A stretch of 46,844 bases of DNA, from NCBI GenBank assembly GCA_037176905.1, contig JBBBWG010007557.1, positions 38,106 to 84,949 on the forward strand, in the 5' to 3' direction. A program made the translations under genes and the position numbers. Positions 24,301 through 36,200 of this stretch are shown one piece after another. This stretch comes from Azolla pinnata (lineage: Eukaryota; Streptophyta; Polypodiopsida; Salviniales; Salviniaceae). Positions within the stretch are counted from its first letter, which is position 1. Each line of letters opens with the position of its first letter. Under the pieces are notes generated by a model. That model had not been told where the DNA came from, made no database searches, and worked only from the letters and a program-made list of their open reading frames with translations.

Positions 24301-24639
24301 TCGATCACAACGATTAGCGATTAACGATTAGCGATTAGCGATTACGATGATGCGCATGGCATCGTTGCATAGAATTAGCAGATTGCAGAGCAGCAGCATA
24401 TATAATCAGAACTACAAGGATATATATGTATACATAAACATAGCCATAAAAAACTTAAGTAAATCAGCACAAAAAACATAAATGTAAATATATTGTATTA
24501 TGGCTGACAGATGGATAATTGAGTTAGAAATTAAAAAATTCAGAATAAATCAGCAAAATAGAGCAGAAAATAGGAAAGCAATAAAAGAAAAGAAAAGAAA
24601 ATAGAATAAAATAACATGAAATGAAATAAAAATAATTTT

Positions 24640-25976
24640 AATTCTTCGCCTTCGTCTTCGTCTTCGTCTTCGTCTTCTTCTTCTTCTTCTTCTTCTTCTT
24701 CGACTTCGTTTTCTGCAGAGAAACTCCATCGCTCTCTCTGTGCAGAGTTTCCGTCACTCTTCTTCATTCCCCTGTCCTTTCTTCTGCCTCGTCCTCGCTC
24801 GATCCCTTCCATTTCTTTCGATCTTCTGGGCTCGATCCATTTGGTCTTGGGCTCATCGATCCGCCTGACGGAAAGCTCGACATTGCTCTTTCCTTGTACT
24901 TCGCTGCCCGCGAGCTGCCATATCTCTCGCCAGATCTCTGCAAAATCGAGGGGGTGGGGGGGGGAAAGAGGAGCAGGAGCAGGAGACGGAGAAGGAGAAG
25001 GAGAGACAAGGAAGACGCAGAAACAGTGGGCAGGACGAAAGGGAAGCCCAGGACAAGCGAGCGTTTTCCTCCCATTTTGCTGCCTCATTCCGTAAGTTCT
25101 CTTCTCGATCTCTGTTACTCACCGTCCCTTTCATCGGGTTCTCTCTTTGGAAAAGAAGCTCCGCCATTGCTGCTCCGCTCCCTCTCTCCCTTGCCCTCCC
25201 AGCTGTGCGAAGGGGCCAGAGCTTCCTTCATGGCTTCAAAACGTATCCTGCTAGCGTGAACTGAAGAAGAAGAAGAAGAAGAAGAAGAGGTTCATTCGTG
25301 GTTCAACACAGATCCTGCTAGCGTGAAGATAGGAGGGATCATCAGATCTCTTGATCCTTTTTCTTCTCTTCACCAGGATCGTATTGACTCTGTCAGTTAG
25401 GGTTCTGCGAAGGAAAAGGCTGCCATTTGCACAAGCAGCGTCTTTTCCCTCCCGCGTGGCCAATGGATCGCATCAGTATTCTCGAGATCTGTGCTTGCGA
25501 GTTGGTTTTTTCCTCAGATCTCTGTCAACTAGGGTTTTTTCCCGTCGATTGATTGGAGCAATCCTGCCATTGCCGCCTAACGATCTGCGATAAGCGAAAG
25601 AGAAAGAATCGGAAAAGACGAGCAGATCTAAGCCGTCGCGAATTTCTCTTGCGGATGCTAGAGCTTCCGGCTGCTGCCAGGTCATGGGCAGCTTTGTGTA
25701 GAGAAGAATGAGAGACAGGGACAGGGGAGATGGAGAGGGAAGAAGCTTGATAAGCAAGCCAAGCACAGAATCATCAGGGGGAGGAAGGCGGAAAAGAAGA
25801 AGAGGGAGAGGAAGAGGAGGAGGAGGAGGAGGAGAAAGAAGAAGAAGCTCGAGCTTCCGCAATCGTAACATTACAAGGAGAAGGTAATAAGCTCATCTCT
25901 AGTGTGGTTTTGTTCCTGGGAGAGAGAATTAGAGACAGAAAGAAGAAAGGAAAGGAAAGGAAAGGAAGGAAGAAGA
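24640..25976 (+). promoter_or_regulatory. Promoter/5' leader region of the GAUT gene
   Basis: From 24647 the plus strand becomes CTTCGTCTTC- and CTCTCT-rich and, from 25700, GGAGAAGAA-rich, a composition typical of plant 5' leaders. A consensus donor CCGTAAGT at 25091-25098 suggests a leader intron. Short upstream ORFs exist, such as a 9-codon one at 25230-25259. The 16-base block ATCCTGCTAGCGTGAA occurs twice (25246 and 25312), bracketing a GAA microsatellite at 25264-25288. Exact transcription start and leader splicing cannot be fixed from sequence alone. Confidence 0.45.
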
Positions 25977-28900
25977 ATGCATGTCCACATCTCTCCGAGC
26001 ATGAGTCGTATCACCATCTCTGCTTCAGTCGGCTTCCTCGGCTTCGCCAAGCTCAGGCAGCTCTCTCACCGCACCCGCTTCTTCTACTATGTCCTTGCCC
26101 TCGCCTTCATCCTCCCTGCCCTCTTCATCATCACTGCGCTCATGACCCTCGAGAATGCCACACAATGCACTAGCAAAGGTAATTTGGCTCTTCTCCTTTC
26201 TCGGATTCACCTTTTTGTCACCATCATTTGTTTGTTCTTCTGATTTTCGTAAGCATTGCGAGGTTGAATTCACCGTCTCTTGGGTAGGCTCGAAGATACC
26301 AAATGGGATATATGGAATTAGCATTGGTGTCACTGTGTGGAAGTTCGTTTTCATGATTTCGGAATTCAACTGATTTTAGGCCATCCATCTTTATGTGTTA
26401 TCATCATTGTTTTCACAATCACCCATTTCTGTTGCCGTTGTCATCGTTGTCACAATCATCCATCATCATCATCATCGTCGTCGTCGTCGTCGTCGTTTGT
26501 CATAATCACCCATCTGCCCCATTGGTATTGTCATTGTCATCCTCATTGTTGCCAAGATCTCTCCTTATCATCATCACATTTATCACAATCACTCATCATC
26601 AATGTATCTATTATATTCATACTTCTAATTTATTCATCTCAAAGTAGACCTAATGGAGAACATAGGAAATTACTACAAGACTCTTCATGCTGTAAGGCTG
26701 TAAGCTTGATTTTGGAACAATCTGGTTGGTTTTTCTTGACCAGAATTCTTTATAAATTTTGTTTTGTCATACTGCAGCATTCACATTTTGTGTGAGTAGA
26801 GGATAAGAAACAATAATATGACATCTAAACTGAAGGCAATACTACTGACTGATGTGGTGGGTTAATCGAGAGCAATGCTGAAGCATGCTATAAAGGATGC
26901 ATGAGACTATTTGACAATGCTCTCCATGAGTTGTAGAAATGATCTGCAGTCTTTGGTACTGATGTTTGCTCCACTGTTGTTCTATACTATTCGTAGACTG
27001 TCTGCTGATCAGGAAGTGGGGGCCCCTGGATCCAAGTGTGGTAAGGACTGTAATTTCCGCTCATTCAACAAGATCAATGTGTGTCATATATTCTCACTTC
27101 TTCTATTGATGAACAGAGAGAATCAAAGTATATTCTTTCTTTGCTCACGAAGGCAGCAAAGGAGCCCCTACCTGAAGGAATGGTGGTTCCAGAGTCCTTT
27201 GAGGAGCTCATTACCGAGGTTAAGGAAAAGACATTGGATAGCCGAGCTTCCATCATGAAACTCAAAGCCATGGTCAGTGCATTGCATGCTTTTATCTGCC
27301 ATTGTCGCCATAGCAGATGGCCGCTGAATTTAATTTTTTTGTTTTCCGTTCTTCTAAGGTGGAAGCCTCTGAAAAAAGAGCAAAGCAAGCAAAGATTCAA
27401 GAGACATTGTATAGGCACTTTGCCTCGACTGGCATCCCTAAAGGTTTACACTGCTTATCTCTGAAGCTCACAACAGAATACACTTCAAATGCGAGAGCCC
27501 GATGCGAGTTGCCATCGCCAGAATTAGTTCCTCATCTGGTAAATAACAGCTTCCATCATTTCGTCATGGCGACGGACAATGTACTTGCGGCCTCCGTAGT
27601 TGTATCCTCTATTGTGAGAAATGCGAATGAGCCCTCAACGATCGTGGTGCATGTTATCACCGACAGGAAAACCTATGCAGCAATGCATGCATGGTTTGCA
27701 TTATACCCGCTTCCACCTGCCATAGTGGAGGTCAAAGGTGTTCATCAGTTCCCTTGGCTAACAAAAGAACATGTCCCAGTACTAGAGGCACTGGAAAATC
27801 ACAACAATCTTCTGTGGTACTACCATGGGGATCATGCCACTGGGACTGATCTCAATGACTCTCCGAAGCTGCTTGCCGCAAAGCTGCAAGCTCGTAGCCC
27901 CACATATATCTCGATATTGAATCATCTCCGCATATATCTTCCAGAGGTAACACACTTTATCGTGTACACTGTTGTATTTATCGTTGCGTCTAATGGCTAC
28001 TTGTTGTATAACCGTCATAAGTGAAGATTTCTATTATCAATTAGATTCAAAAGTAGGGGTTTCTCTGTATTTACCTTGGCATATGGGCTATAAATCTAGC
28101 TGGAAAGTGAGATTCTGTGAAAATATAGACAACCGGCCTCCCATAATCACCAATTTATTTGCATGGGAATGCCAAAAAGGAAGTTGGGTGGCACTAAACG
28201 ACCCATCAATTTATCAGTGTTTTGGTTTCCTAGAAATTGGCATGGGTTCTAGTTTTGTGGAGATGAGGTATAGTTTCCATTTCTCAAATAACATAGCATC
28301 ACTCTGAATTTGAGCCACATTTCCTAATATTTAGCACACAGGGTCAAACATATGTTTGAGTCCATAGTTCCAAGTATCCTTCTTTTATCGATTAACAGCA
28401 AATAGTCTTTTATGTCACAATGTCGACTGTTTTCTTCGACGGCCAGTAATTTGCACCAGTGTTTAAGCCTTTGAAATGGCAGTATTGACTTTTCACACAC
28501 TGGTAGAGTTATTCACTTTGCAGTTTCAGAGTCCAGATGCCTCTCCTGAAGAGGATGTAGATCTGTCTCACACCATGTTTTGATCCTTACAATACCTTTA
28601 TGTCCACTACTTTGTAATGCTGTGGCCACATTTTGCTCTCTTATAGTGCAGAGTATTAGCCAAAAGGAATGAAACTTCTTTGCATGCCATCTTGGCTCTC
28701 CACCGGGTATCTTCTTAGGCAGGGATTTGTCCTCATGATTACAAGCATGATTTGCATGTTAGTAGAGTGATCCGAGTCCATCAAATCCATTTTTATATGC
28801 GTTTCCTTTCATTCTGGACATCTCAAACTGATGAAATGCTTTCTTATATCCGACTTCTTCTTCTTCTGCTTGTTTTGGCCTTTCTGAATCTATCTAGTTT

Positions 28901-31133
28901 CAGCTATTTGTGATCTCTTGGAATTTAATAGTCTTAGTAACCGCTCTGATTTACTATGCATTTCAGTGTTGAAACCTAGGGTTGATTTGATGTAATCTAG
29001 AAGATAGGGAAACGTAGTCTGAAGCAAAAATAACACCAGGGAAACCAATATCACATATTTCATAAAACAAATTGAAGGTTGCGGTAGAAAGAAGCAATAC
29101 GATATATATCAATGCTTTTTGTACGAGTCTGAAATGGCCTATTATAAGAGATTGTATCATCATCTTTGAGAAAGACCAACTGAAATAAGTGGCTAAAAAG
29201 CTGTGTCTAGATATCTTGTTATCTGCAGATGTAAGACTCATGTGTCAGGTAGGACTGACAGCGAAAGATCTCCAACTTGGCTCATCCAGGATGGAGAGCA
29301 TCTGTACTGTTTCATTGCAGACAAATGATATACCCAAGTAATAAGAAACTTAAGTGGGCAACAGCTCACTTGTGATGAGAAGTAGGAAATAGGAAATAGG
29401 TAATGCACGAGTTTTCTGTAGGGATACTGGTAAGAGTGAACATTTTGTGTATATACTATATACACGAGAGGGATCTACAGGACTTTTTGGGGTTGTCACT
29501 GTCTCAGATGAGGATGTCCTCATTCGATTAAGAGATTTGGATTTATCAGATGTATCCTTTAAATCACTGTGTTCCTTCCCTTTTCCCTGTAGCTTACGAA
29601 AATGTAGTTATCTGTGGTATAAGTTATCTAGAAATGTAGTTATTTGAGAATGTGATTAGTCTTGTCTTTTTTTTTTTCTTCCCAAGTTTATGTGATTTAA
29701 AACAGATATGGGCTTCAAATAGATCGGTTTTTTCTTTTCCACTTCCCAAGCTGGTGTGATTTAAGATAGAAATGGGCATCATAGCTTTTCCCCAAGTTCA
29801 TGGATTTAAGACAGAAATGTGTCAAGTTGATTGGTTTTTCATTTGTTTCTCATACTTTCCAAGTTAGCTCGATTTTAAGGGAGCAATGTGTGTCAAACTG
29901 ATAATGAGGTGGAACCTTCTAAAATTCCTTCTTTTTTTTCTTTTTGTTTTGATATGGTGATGATATGCAGCTATTTCCAGAGCTAAAGAAAGTTGTGTTT
30001 TTGGATGATGATGTTGTAATCCAACGTGACTTGTCGGGGCTTTGGGATATCGACCTGGAAGGGAAAGTGAACGGGGCAGTGGAGACATGCCAAGGTGATG
30101 ACCCGCGGGTCATGTCTAAACGCTTCAGTACATACTTCAATTTCCTAAACCCTCTAATTGCGAGAAATTTCGACCCTGAGAAGTGTGCATGGGCATACGG
30201 GATGAACATCTTCGATCTGGAAGCATGGCGGAAATCGGATATCACGAAGGTGTACCATCACTGGGTCAAGCAGGTATACACAAGATTTTGCTTTGGATTT
30301 AGAAAAAGTCATGAAAGGCATATACCAATGCTGAGTTTTTTTTCATTCGTTCAAATATGACTGGGGGACTGAAACTGAAAGCGTGTTAACACAAGCAATC
30401 AGTTTAAGGGTTTTACATAGTTTGACCGGAGAATTCAGTCAGGAACACCTAGATGGGGGTTATGTTAACTGCACCTGATCCTGTGTTGCAGAACATCGAT
30501 AAGCTGTACCAATGCTGGGTTTTTTTCCTTTTCATTCAATTCAAATATGATCCATGGGACTGAAACTGAAAGCATGTTAAACACAAGCAATCAGTTTAGT
30601 TAGGGTTTTACATAGTTTGATCGAATAATAAACACTAGATGGGGGGTTATGTAACAATGCATCTGATCCTGTGTTGCAGAACATCGATAAGCTGTACCAA
30701 TGCTGGGTTTTTTTTCCTTTTCATTCAATTCAAATATGATCCATGGGACTGAAACTGAAGCATGTTTTACACTGTGAACAGAGAACTCAGTAATGAACAT
30801 TCGATGGGGTTATGTTAAATGCATCTTCTGATGAATAACGTGTTGCAGAACATCGATTCGAACCTTACACTGTGGCGGCTGGGGACGCTTCCTCCATCGT
30901 TGATCGCCTTCGATGGCAATGTCCATCCCATCGATCCTTCATGGCACATGCTGGGATTGGGGTATCAGCCCGAGACTGACGTCGAGGCTGCGCAGCGGGC
31001 AGCCGTAATCCACTACAATGGGCAAGCCAAGCCATGGCTCGACATTGCCTTCCCGGAGCTGAAAGCTTTCTGGACAAAGTATGTAGACTACTCCAATGAG
31101 TTCATTCAGCATTGTAATATTCTTGCTTCCTAA
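25977..31133 (+). CDS. GAUT13/14-type galacturonosyltransferase (GT8)
   Basis: Exons: 25977-26178, a probable 23-nt micro-exon 27013-27035, 27117-27272, 27359-27946, 29971-30273 and 30849-31133. They total 1557 nt, or 518 residues. GAUT proteins are Golgi type II membrane enzymes that add galacturonic acid from UDP-GalA in pectin synthesis. The N-terminus MHVHISPSMSRITIS and membrane helix (about 35-56) match the GAUT12-15 group, closest to GAUT13/14 (about 530 residues; in Arabidopsis important in pollen tubes). The stem carries LPEGMVVPESFEEL. The catalytic domain includes HHFVMATDNVLAASVVV, the DxD metal/nucleotide site in VVFLDDDVVIQ (Asp335-337), WAYGMNIFDL and HYNGQAKPW (His479). The start is the first in-frame ATG after a purine-rich leader. 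The micro-exon is the weakest part: exon 1 could instead join directly at 27121. Intron 4 (27947-29970) shows nothing recognisable. Confidence 0.94.
26457..26500. repeat. TCATCATCG/TCG microsatellite in GAUT intron 1
   Basis: About seven CATCAT-type triplets pass into seven CGT triplets. It lies in the first GAUT intron (26179-27012), the remainder of which shows CACAATCA(C/T)(C/T)CAT repeats but nothing else recognisable. Confidence 0.85.
30320..30848 (+). repeat. Tandem ~187 bp duplication in the last GAUT intron, carrying copies of the exon 6 acceptor
   Basis: Repeat units begin TACCAATGCTG(A/G)G at about 30322, 30506 and 30695. They contain GGGACTGAAACTGAAAGC, AGGGTTTTACATAGTTTGA and ATGGGG(G)TTATGT-AA. 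The segment TGTTGCAGAACATCGAT occurs three times: at about 30484, about 30672 and at the true exon 6 boundary (30841-30857). The first two continue AAGCTGTACCAATGC instead of the coding TCGAACCTTACAC. Confidence 0.93.
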
Positions 31134-31200
31134 CTTGTTTAACGACAATTTTTTTCTTTCTTTTTTGGGGGAGAATAAATCATTCTTTTGAGTACAAATA

Positions 31201-31227
31201 TACTACTACTGGTACTAGTATTACTGG

Positions 31228-31279
<52 letters not shown>

Positions 31280-31320
31280 GCTACTACTACTACTACTGTG
31301 ATGATTATGATGATGATGAC
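31201..31320. repeat. TAC trinucleotide microsatellite, then GAT-rich end
   Basis: About 30 TAC triplets, slightly interrupted, lie about 70 bp past the GAUT stop codon and pass into TGATGATGA. It is probably in the 3' UTR or just beyond. Confidence 0.92.
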
Positions 31321-31568
31321 AGCTATGGAAACCTATGTAACTACTGAAGAAGACAAGCAGCAGCAACCTCCTCGCCTCGATTCGCCTCTGTATTTATTTT
31401 ACCTGTCATCTTTATCCACAGTTTGTTATATGTCTCTTGTGTTGAGCAAGGCAAAACAGAGCGCGAAATGGAACATTTTGTGGAAATTGAGGGATGAGCA
31501 ACCTATAAATCTATGTTTTCATTATTCTTTTTGGGCCAAAAAAAAAAAGAAAAACAAAGCTTTGATCA

Positions 31569-31570
<2 letters not shown>

Positions 31571-31617
<47 letters not shown>

Positions 31618-31618
31618 T
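31571..31618. repeat. AAG trinucleotide microsatellite
   Basis: About 15 AAG triplets, preceded by an A-rich tract at 31538-31560. Lys- or Leu-rich frames over it are artefacts. The stretch 31620-32660 holds no recognisable gene; TTTAGGGTTTAGG occurs at 31907-31919. Confidence 0.9.
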
Positions 31619-32664
31619 TGTTGTATATGCGAGGTGCAACTGTATGTACTCTTGTTAATGCATTTCTGTTTGTTAAGATGAGGAATGTTGGGAATGGAAG
31701 GAATCTGTCCGAATGGGGAAAGATAATTTCTATGGCGCATTTCAGAAGCAAGTGCTCGATCGATTCCAATTGTGCTTGCTTGTTAGATTCCAGTTGTATT
31801 TGATAGATCCGGTTGTGCTCAATCGATTCTAGTTGGAAATCAATTCAAGCTCTTTTGTCGGGTATCTCAGACAGACTTTGTGGTGGTTGCGATTGATTTG
31901 TGATGGGTTTAGGGTTTAGGAACTCTTCCTTCTTCTGCGATTGGATCCCTAGCGTTCCCAAAGTAGGAAGCAGTTGTCAATGGAAAACTGGCGAGGAAAC
32001 AGGAAAGTCGAGACAAGATCCCAAAGCCTCGGACCAGAAGACTATCGTGCGTTTCATAAAAATTCGCGTACGATCGATCGCTCATGATCGAGTCGAAGAA
32101 AAGCACAGCTTGCATTGAGTTGGACTAATTGCGGTTGCTTTCTAGATTTGGATCGGGACACCAATAGAATACAATTACCGCAAAACGATTGACAGAAAAG
32201 AACGAAAAGAGTTTATTGAGAGAGTCGGTGTGAGAGACTTTGGTCGAGCAAGTTGAGAGGCTGTAGAGTAGTCTAGTCTGGGGATTTCGTAGAAGCACAA
32301 TGTCATCGAGTGATGAGCAGGTCCGCATTACTATTGAGTGCATGTGAGCAGAGATTGACGAGTGTACTGGGAAAATTATGCAGATGGGGAAGGCCAACGA
32401 TGGTTGACGTAAACGGGAACAAGAGATTTGAAAGAAAGCTCCGATGCCGGAAACCTGACTAACAAGAAGCAGGGATCGAAAAGAATGAGAAGGCTCGATC
32501 CCTCGAAATGCAGATGGATCGATGAGGGCTTCACATCATGCCAAAGCCATCGGAGTCATCAAGAGTCATCAGGAGTCATCGGTATCATGAGCTAAATGTC
32601 TTTAAATTCCATCCCAGTTTAAGGCCTGATTACAACTAACTCACCACAAACACAAGTTTTGAGT

Positions 32665-33212
32665 CCTGGGATGTATGTATGTGTATGCATGGATGGATGT
32701 GTATGCTTGCATGTAATCTATGCCAGAGACTGATGCATGCATGCATGGCATGTATGCGTGTGCTAGGCATGTGCGCATGTGTGTACGAATGTATGGATGT
32801 ATGAATGTGTGTGTATGAATGTATGAATGTGTGCATGCATGCATGTATGAATGTATGAATGAATGTGTGCATGCATGTATGTATGGATGTATGAATGTAT
32901 GGATGAATGTGTGCATGCATGTATGTATGAGTGCATGGATGTATGAATGTATGAATGTATGAATGTATGAATGTATGAATGTATGGATGAATGTGTGCAT
33001 GCATGCATGTATGAGTGCATGAATGTATGAATGTATGTATGTGTGTGTGTATGCATGCATGCATGCATGAATGAATGTATGTATGTATGTGTGCATGCAT
33101 GCACGTATGAATGTATGAATGTATGTATGTATGTGTGCGTGCATGCATGCATGTATGAATGTATGCATGTATGGATGAATGTATGTATGTATGTGTGCAT
33201 GTGTGCATGTGG
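32665..33212. repeat. Long ATGN tetranucleotide array (ATGT/ATGA/ATGC)
   Basis: About 550 bp of tetranucleotides in which TGTA, TGAA, TGGA, TGCA and TGTG units alternate, with higher-order blocks such as GTATGAATGTATGAATG. All minus-strand frames stay open, encoding His/Ile/Thr/Tyr repeats, because 4-bp units give a 12-bp coding period. These frames are not genes. The array ends about 40 bp before the DJ-1 gene's start codon. Confidence 0.93.
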
Positions 33213-33252
33213 GGTTTCTCTGTTTTGAAAGGCTGAGAGGGAGGAGAAAGCC

Positions 33253-36200
33253 ATGGCTTCCCTGCATCTTCTTCCTCACCATCTTCATCTCCTTCACCAT
33301 CACCACCGCCGGCGTCATCTTCATCTTCACCATCGTCATCATGGTGTGCTCTGCTCTCCCTCCTCCCCTCCCTTTGCCTGCTCCATTGGATGTACATCTC
33401 CTTGGGCATCATCATCAGCAGCAGCAGCACCACTACCATCATCATCATCATCATCATCGTCAGGAGCTTCTGCACCGTCTTTACCCCCAAAGAAGGTACT
33501 ACAACTCTGAGAGAGAGAGAGAGAGAGAGGGTAGGTAGCTGGGTTTCATTTCACTGTGAAATGTTTATTATTGCTTTTTGCTGTCCAGAAAACCGCTCTG
33601 TTCTGAACCGGAACTATAGCATTTGGGTATACACAGCTCCATTTTGTTTCTGCTCCGTTCCGTTGTATTCTCTGCATCTTGTTGTCATGGGCATTCTCTG
33701 TTTGTATAGAAACCACTCTGCTCTGAGTCGGAACTATAGCATTTGGGATACACAGCTCCATCTTGTTTCTGCTCCATTCCATTTGTATTCTCTGCATCTT
33801 GTTGTCATGGGTATTCTGTCTTTGTGTGCATGTATGTATTAGGTCGCAGATTTCGGCATCTTGTTCCCTGTTGGTATTCTAAATTTGTCATCTTTCTGGG
33901 CGGATGCATTCCAATCGATATTCTCTACATCTTGTTCCTCATTGGCTTTCTTATTTTCTCACTCATTGTGTGGATACATTGGCAGTCACACTTTTCACAT
34001 GCCTTTCTCTTTATAAGGTACTTGTTCCAATCGGTATGGGAACAGAAGAGATAGAGGCAGTTGTGATGGTGGATATTCTCAGGCGAGCTGGAGCAGATGT
34101 TGTCCTTGCATCAGTCGAGAAAGACCTCCAAGTTGAGGCCTCACGTAGAGTAAATCTCGTAGCAGACCTTCACATCTCATCATGTGTGGGAGAACACTTC
34201 GACCTCATCGTCCTTCCAGTATGCCCATCTTTAAACTGGACCTTTTTTCCTATGCATCATACTGAATGAGGTATTTCGTGGATTAGATAGACATAGTTTC
34301 GTACTCTTTTTTCGGAAATCAGATACTTTCTCATTGTATCATTCAGGCTGAAAAGCATGAAAAATTGAGCATATCTAAGACATTTGCAATTTGGCTTTGA
34401 AAAGGCCATGTTAAATATCGACTTGTTAAGACTTAAGTCTGATCAATTTAGAGAAAGACGACTAATTAGATATACTGTAGCAATTCTAGATATTTAATTA
34501 TAAAATAGTCTCGGTCAGCTATAGCTTCTAGGATATGCTTCTCAGATACAATATATGAAGTTGCTCTTGGAATCGCCAATTAGCTGAGTTAGTGTTCCCA
34601 TTCTCATGCTTTCACCCAAAAATTTCTGTTTAGAGTATGGATGATAATTTTTGGGCATTTTGGGTGCATCTTCTTAGGGTGGTATGCCAGGGTCAGCAAG
34701 GCTTCGAGAGAATGACATTCTGAAGAAAATGACCGTAGAGCAAGCTGAACAGGAAAGGCTTGTTGGTGCTATTTGCGCTGCCCCAGCAGTTGTGCTTCAG
34801 GAATGGGGCTTATTGGAAGAACGCAAGGTGTGCTTAAAAACCTCAATCAACTTTATTTCAGAAGATGGTTTTTGGTTATGAAAAACATCCACATAATAAT
34901 TTACTTAAAAGAATGGAATTTCTTCAAAGAATGCAAAATGCATTTAAAAAACCACAATGACCTTATTTGGAAGATGTCTTCAAGTATGAAAAAACACCAC
35001 AGAATAACTCAAAGAAAATTGTTTTTTTTGTGTTACCATGGTGAAAATTTTGATCTCTTGCAAGCTCTTATCCACGTTTACCCATGTGTCAATTGCATAT
35101 ACATTATCTGGAAGATGGTTTTTTCAGCATGAAAAACATCTACATAATAACGTGAAACAAATTGTTTTTAGGGTTTTACCCTGTTGGAAATGTATCCCCA
35201 TGCAAGCTCGATGTTTGCATTTCATGAAGTATTCAAAATCAATCCATTTCTTTTTTATTTCAATTTTTTCTTTTGCTGAGTTCCTCTCAGGCAACTTGTC
35301 ATCCAGGATTCATCGACAGCATGAATCCAGCTTTGACAACGAATGCAAGGGTGCAAGAGGATGGATGCATAATGACAAGCCGGGGTCCGGGAACGGCATT
35401 CGATTTTGCACTTTCTTTTGTTGAGAAGTTGTACGGTGTCAAGAAGCTGGAGGAAGTCACGAAACCCTTGGTGCATGCTTCTGAAAACTTCTTTATGTAT
35501 ATGCACGCCTATGTACTTACAGATCAATATATGTATACATACATACAAACATACCGACATAACCTGTGCTTAAGACTTTATTTGGCTTCTTTATTAGGTG
35601 CTAGGATCTAGGGGTCGACAAGAAAACTCAAGACAAGAGTTCAACACTCAAGATTGGAGAATGCTTGGCATTATTCCACGTGTAAGATGAAGGAAAACAT
35701 TGTTCAATGCAGAGAATACATGAGTGGATCAATTTCCCATTACCTTCTTCCTTTTTGTTTCTTGTTGATAGGCTTTGGTTCCAATTGCTAATGGATCAGA
35801 GGAAATGGAATCTATCATCATCGTTGATGTCCTTCGAAGAGCTGGCATGAAGGTTACACTGGCCTCTGTTGAGGACAATCTCTCGATTGAGGCCTCCAGA
35901 TGTGTCAAGATCATCGCTGACAAGTGTATCCAGGATGTGGAAAATCTGGCTTTTGATATAATAGTCCTACCGGTATTGTGTATATATATGTAATGATGTG
36001 ATGAAATGTTTCAATTATGTGATAAACTTATGTTTATTTGATGTTATGAGTTAGAGCATGATGTCCTATTCCCTTGGTCATGCTTGTTCTGTTTAGAAAA
36101 CATGTCTAAGATTACTAAGATGTATTCTATTTGTTTTTCTTCTTTCTTGAGACCGAGGACAATGACGATTAAAAAAAGAAGCAGTAAAGATGTTGTCGCA

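Noticed and set aside
32636..33490. 284-codon minus frame rich in His-Ile-Thr-Tyr
   Set aside because: Product of the ATGN tetranucleotide array with reverse sense of DJ-1 exon 1.
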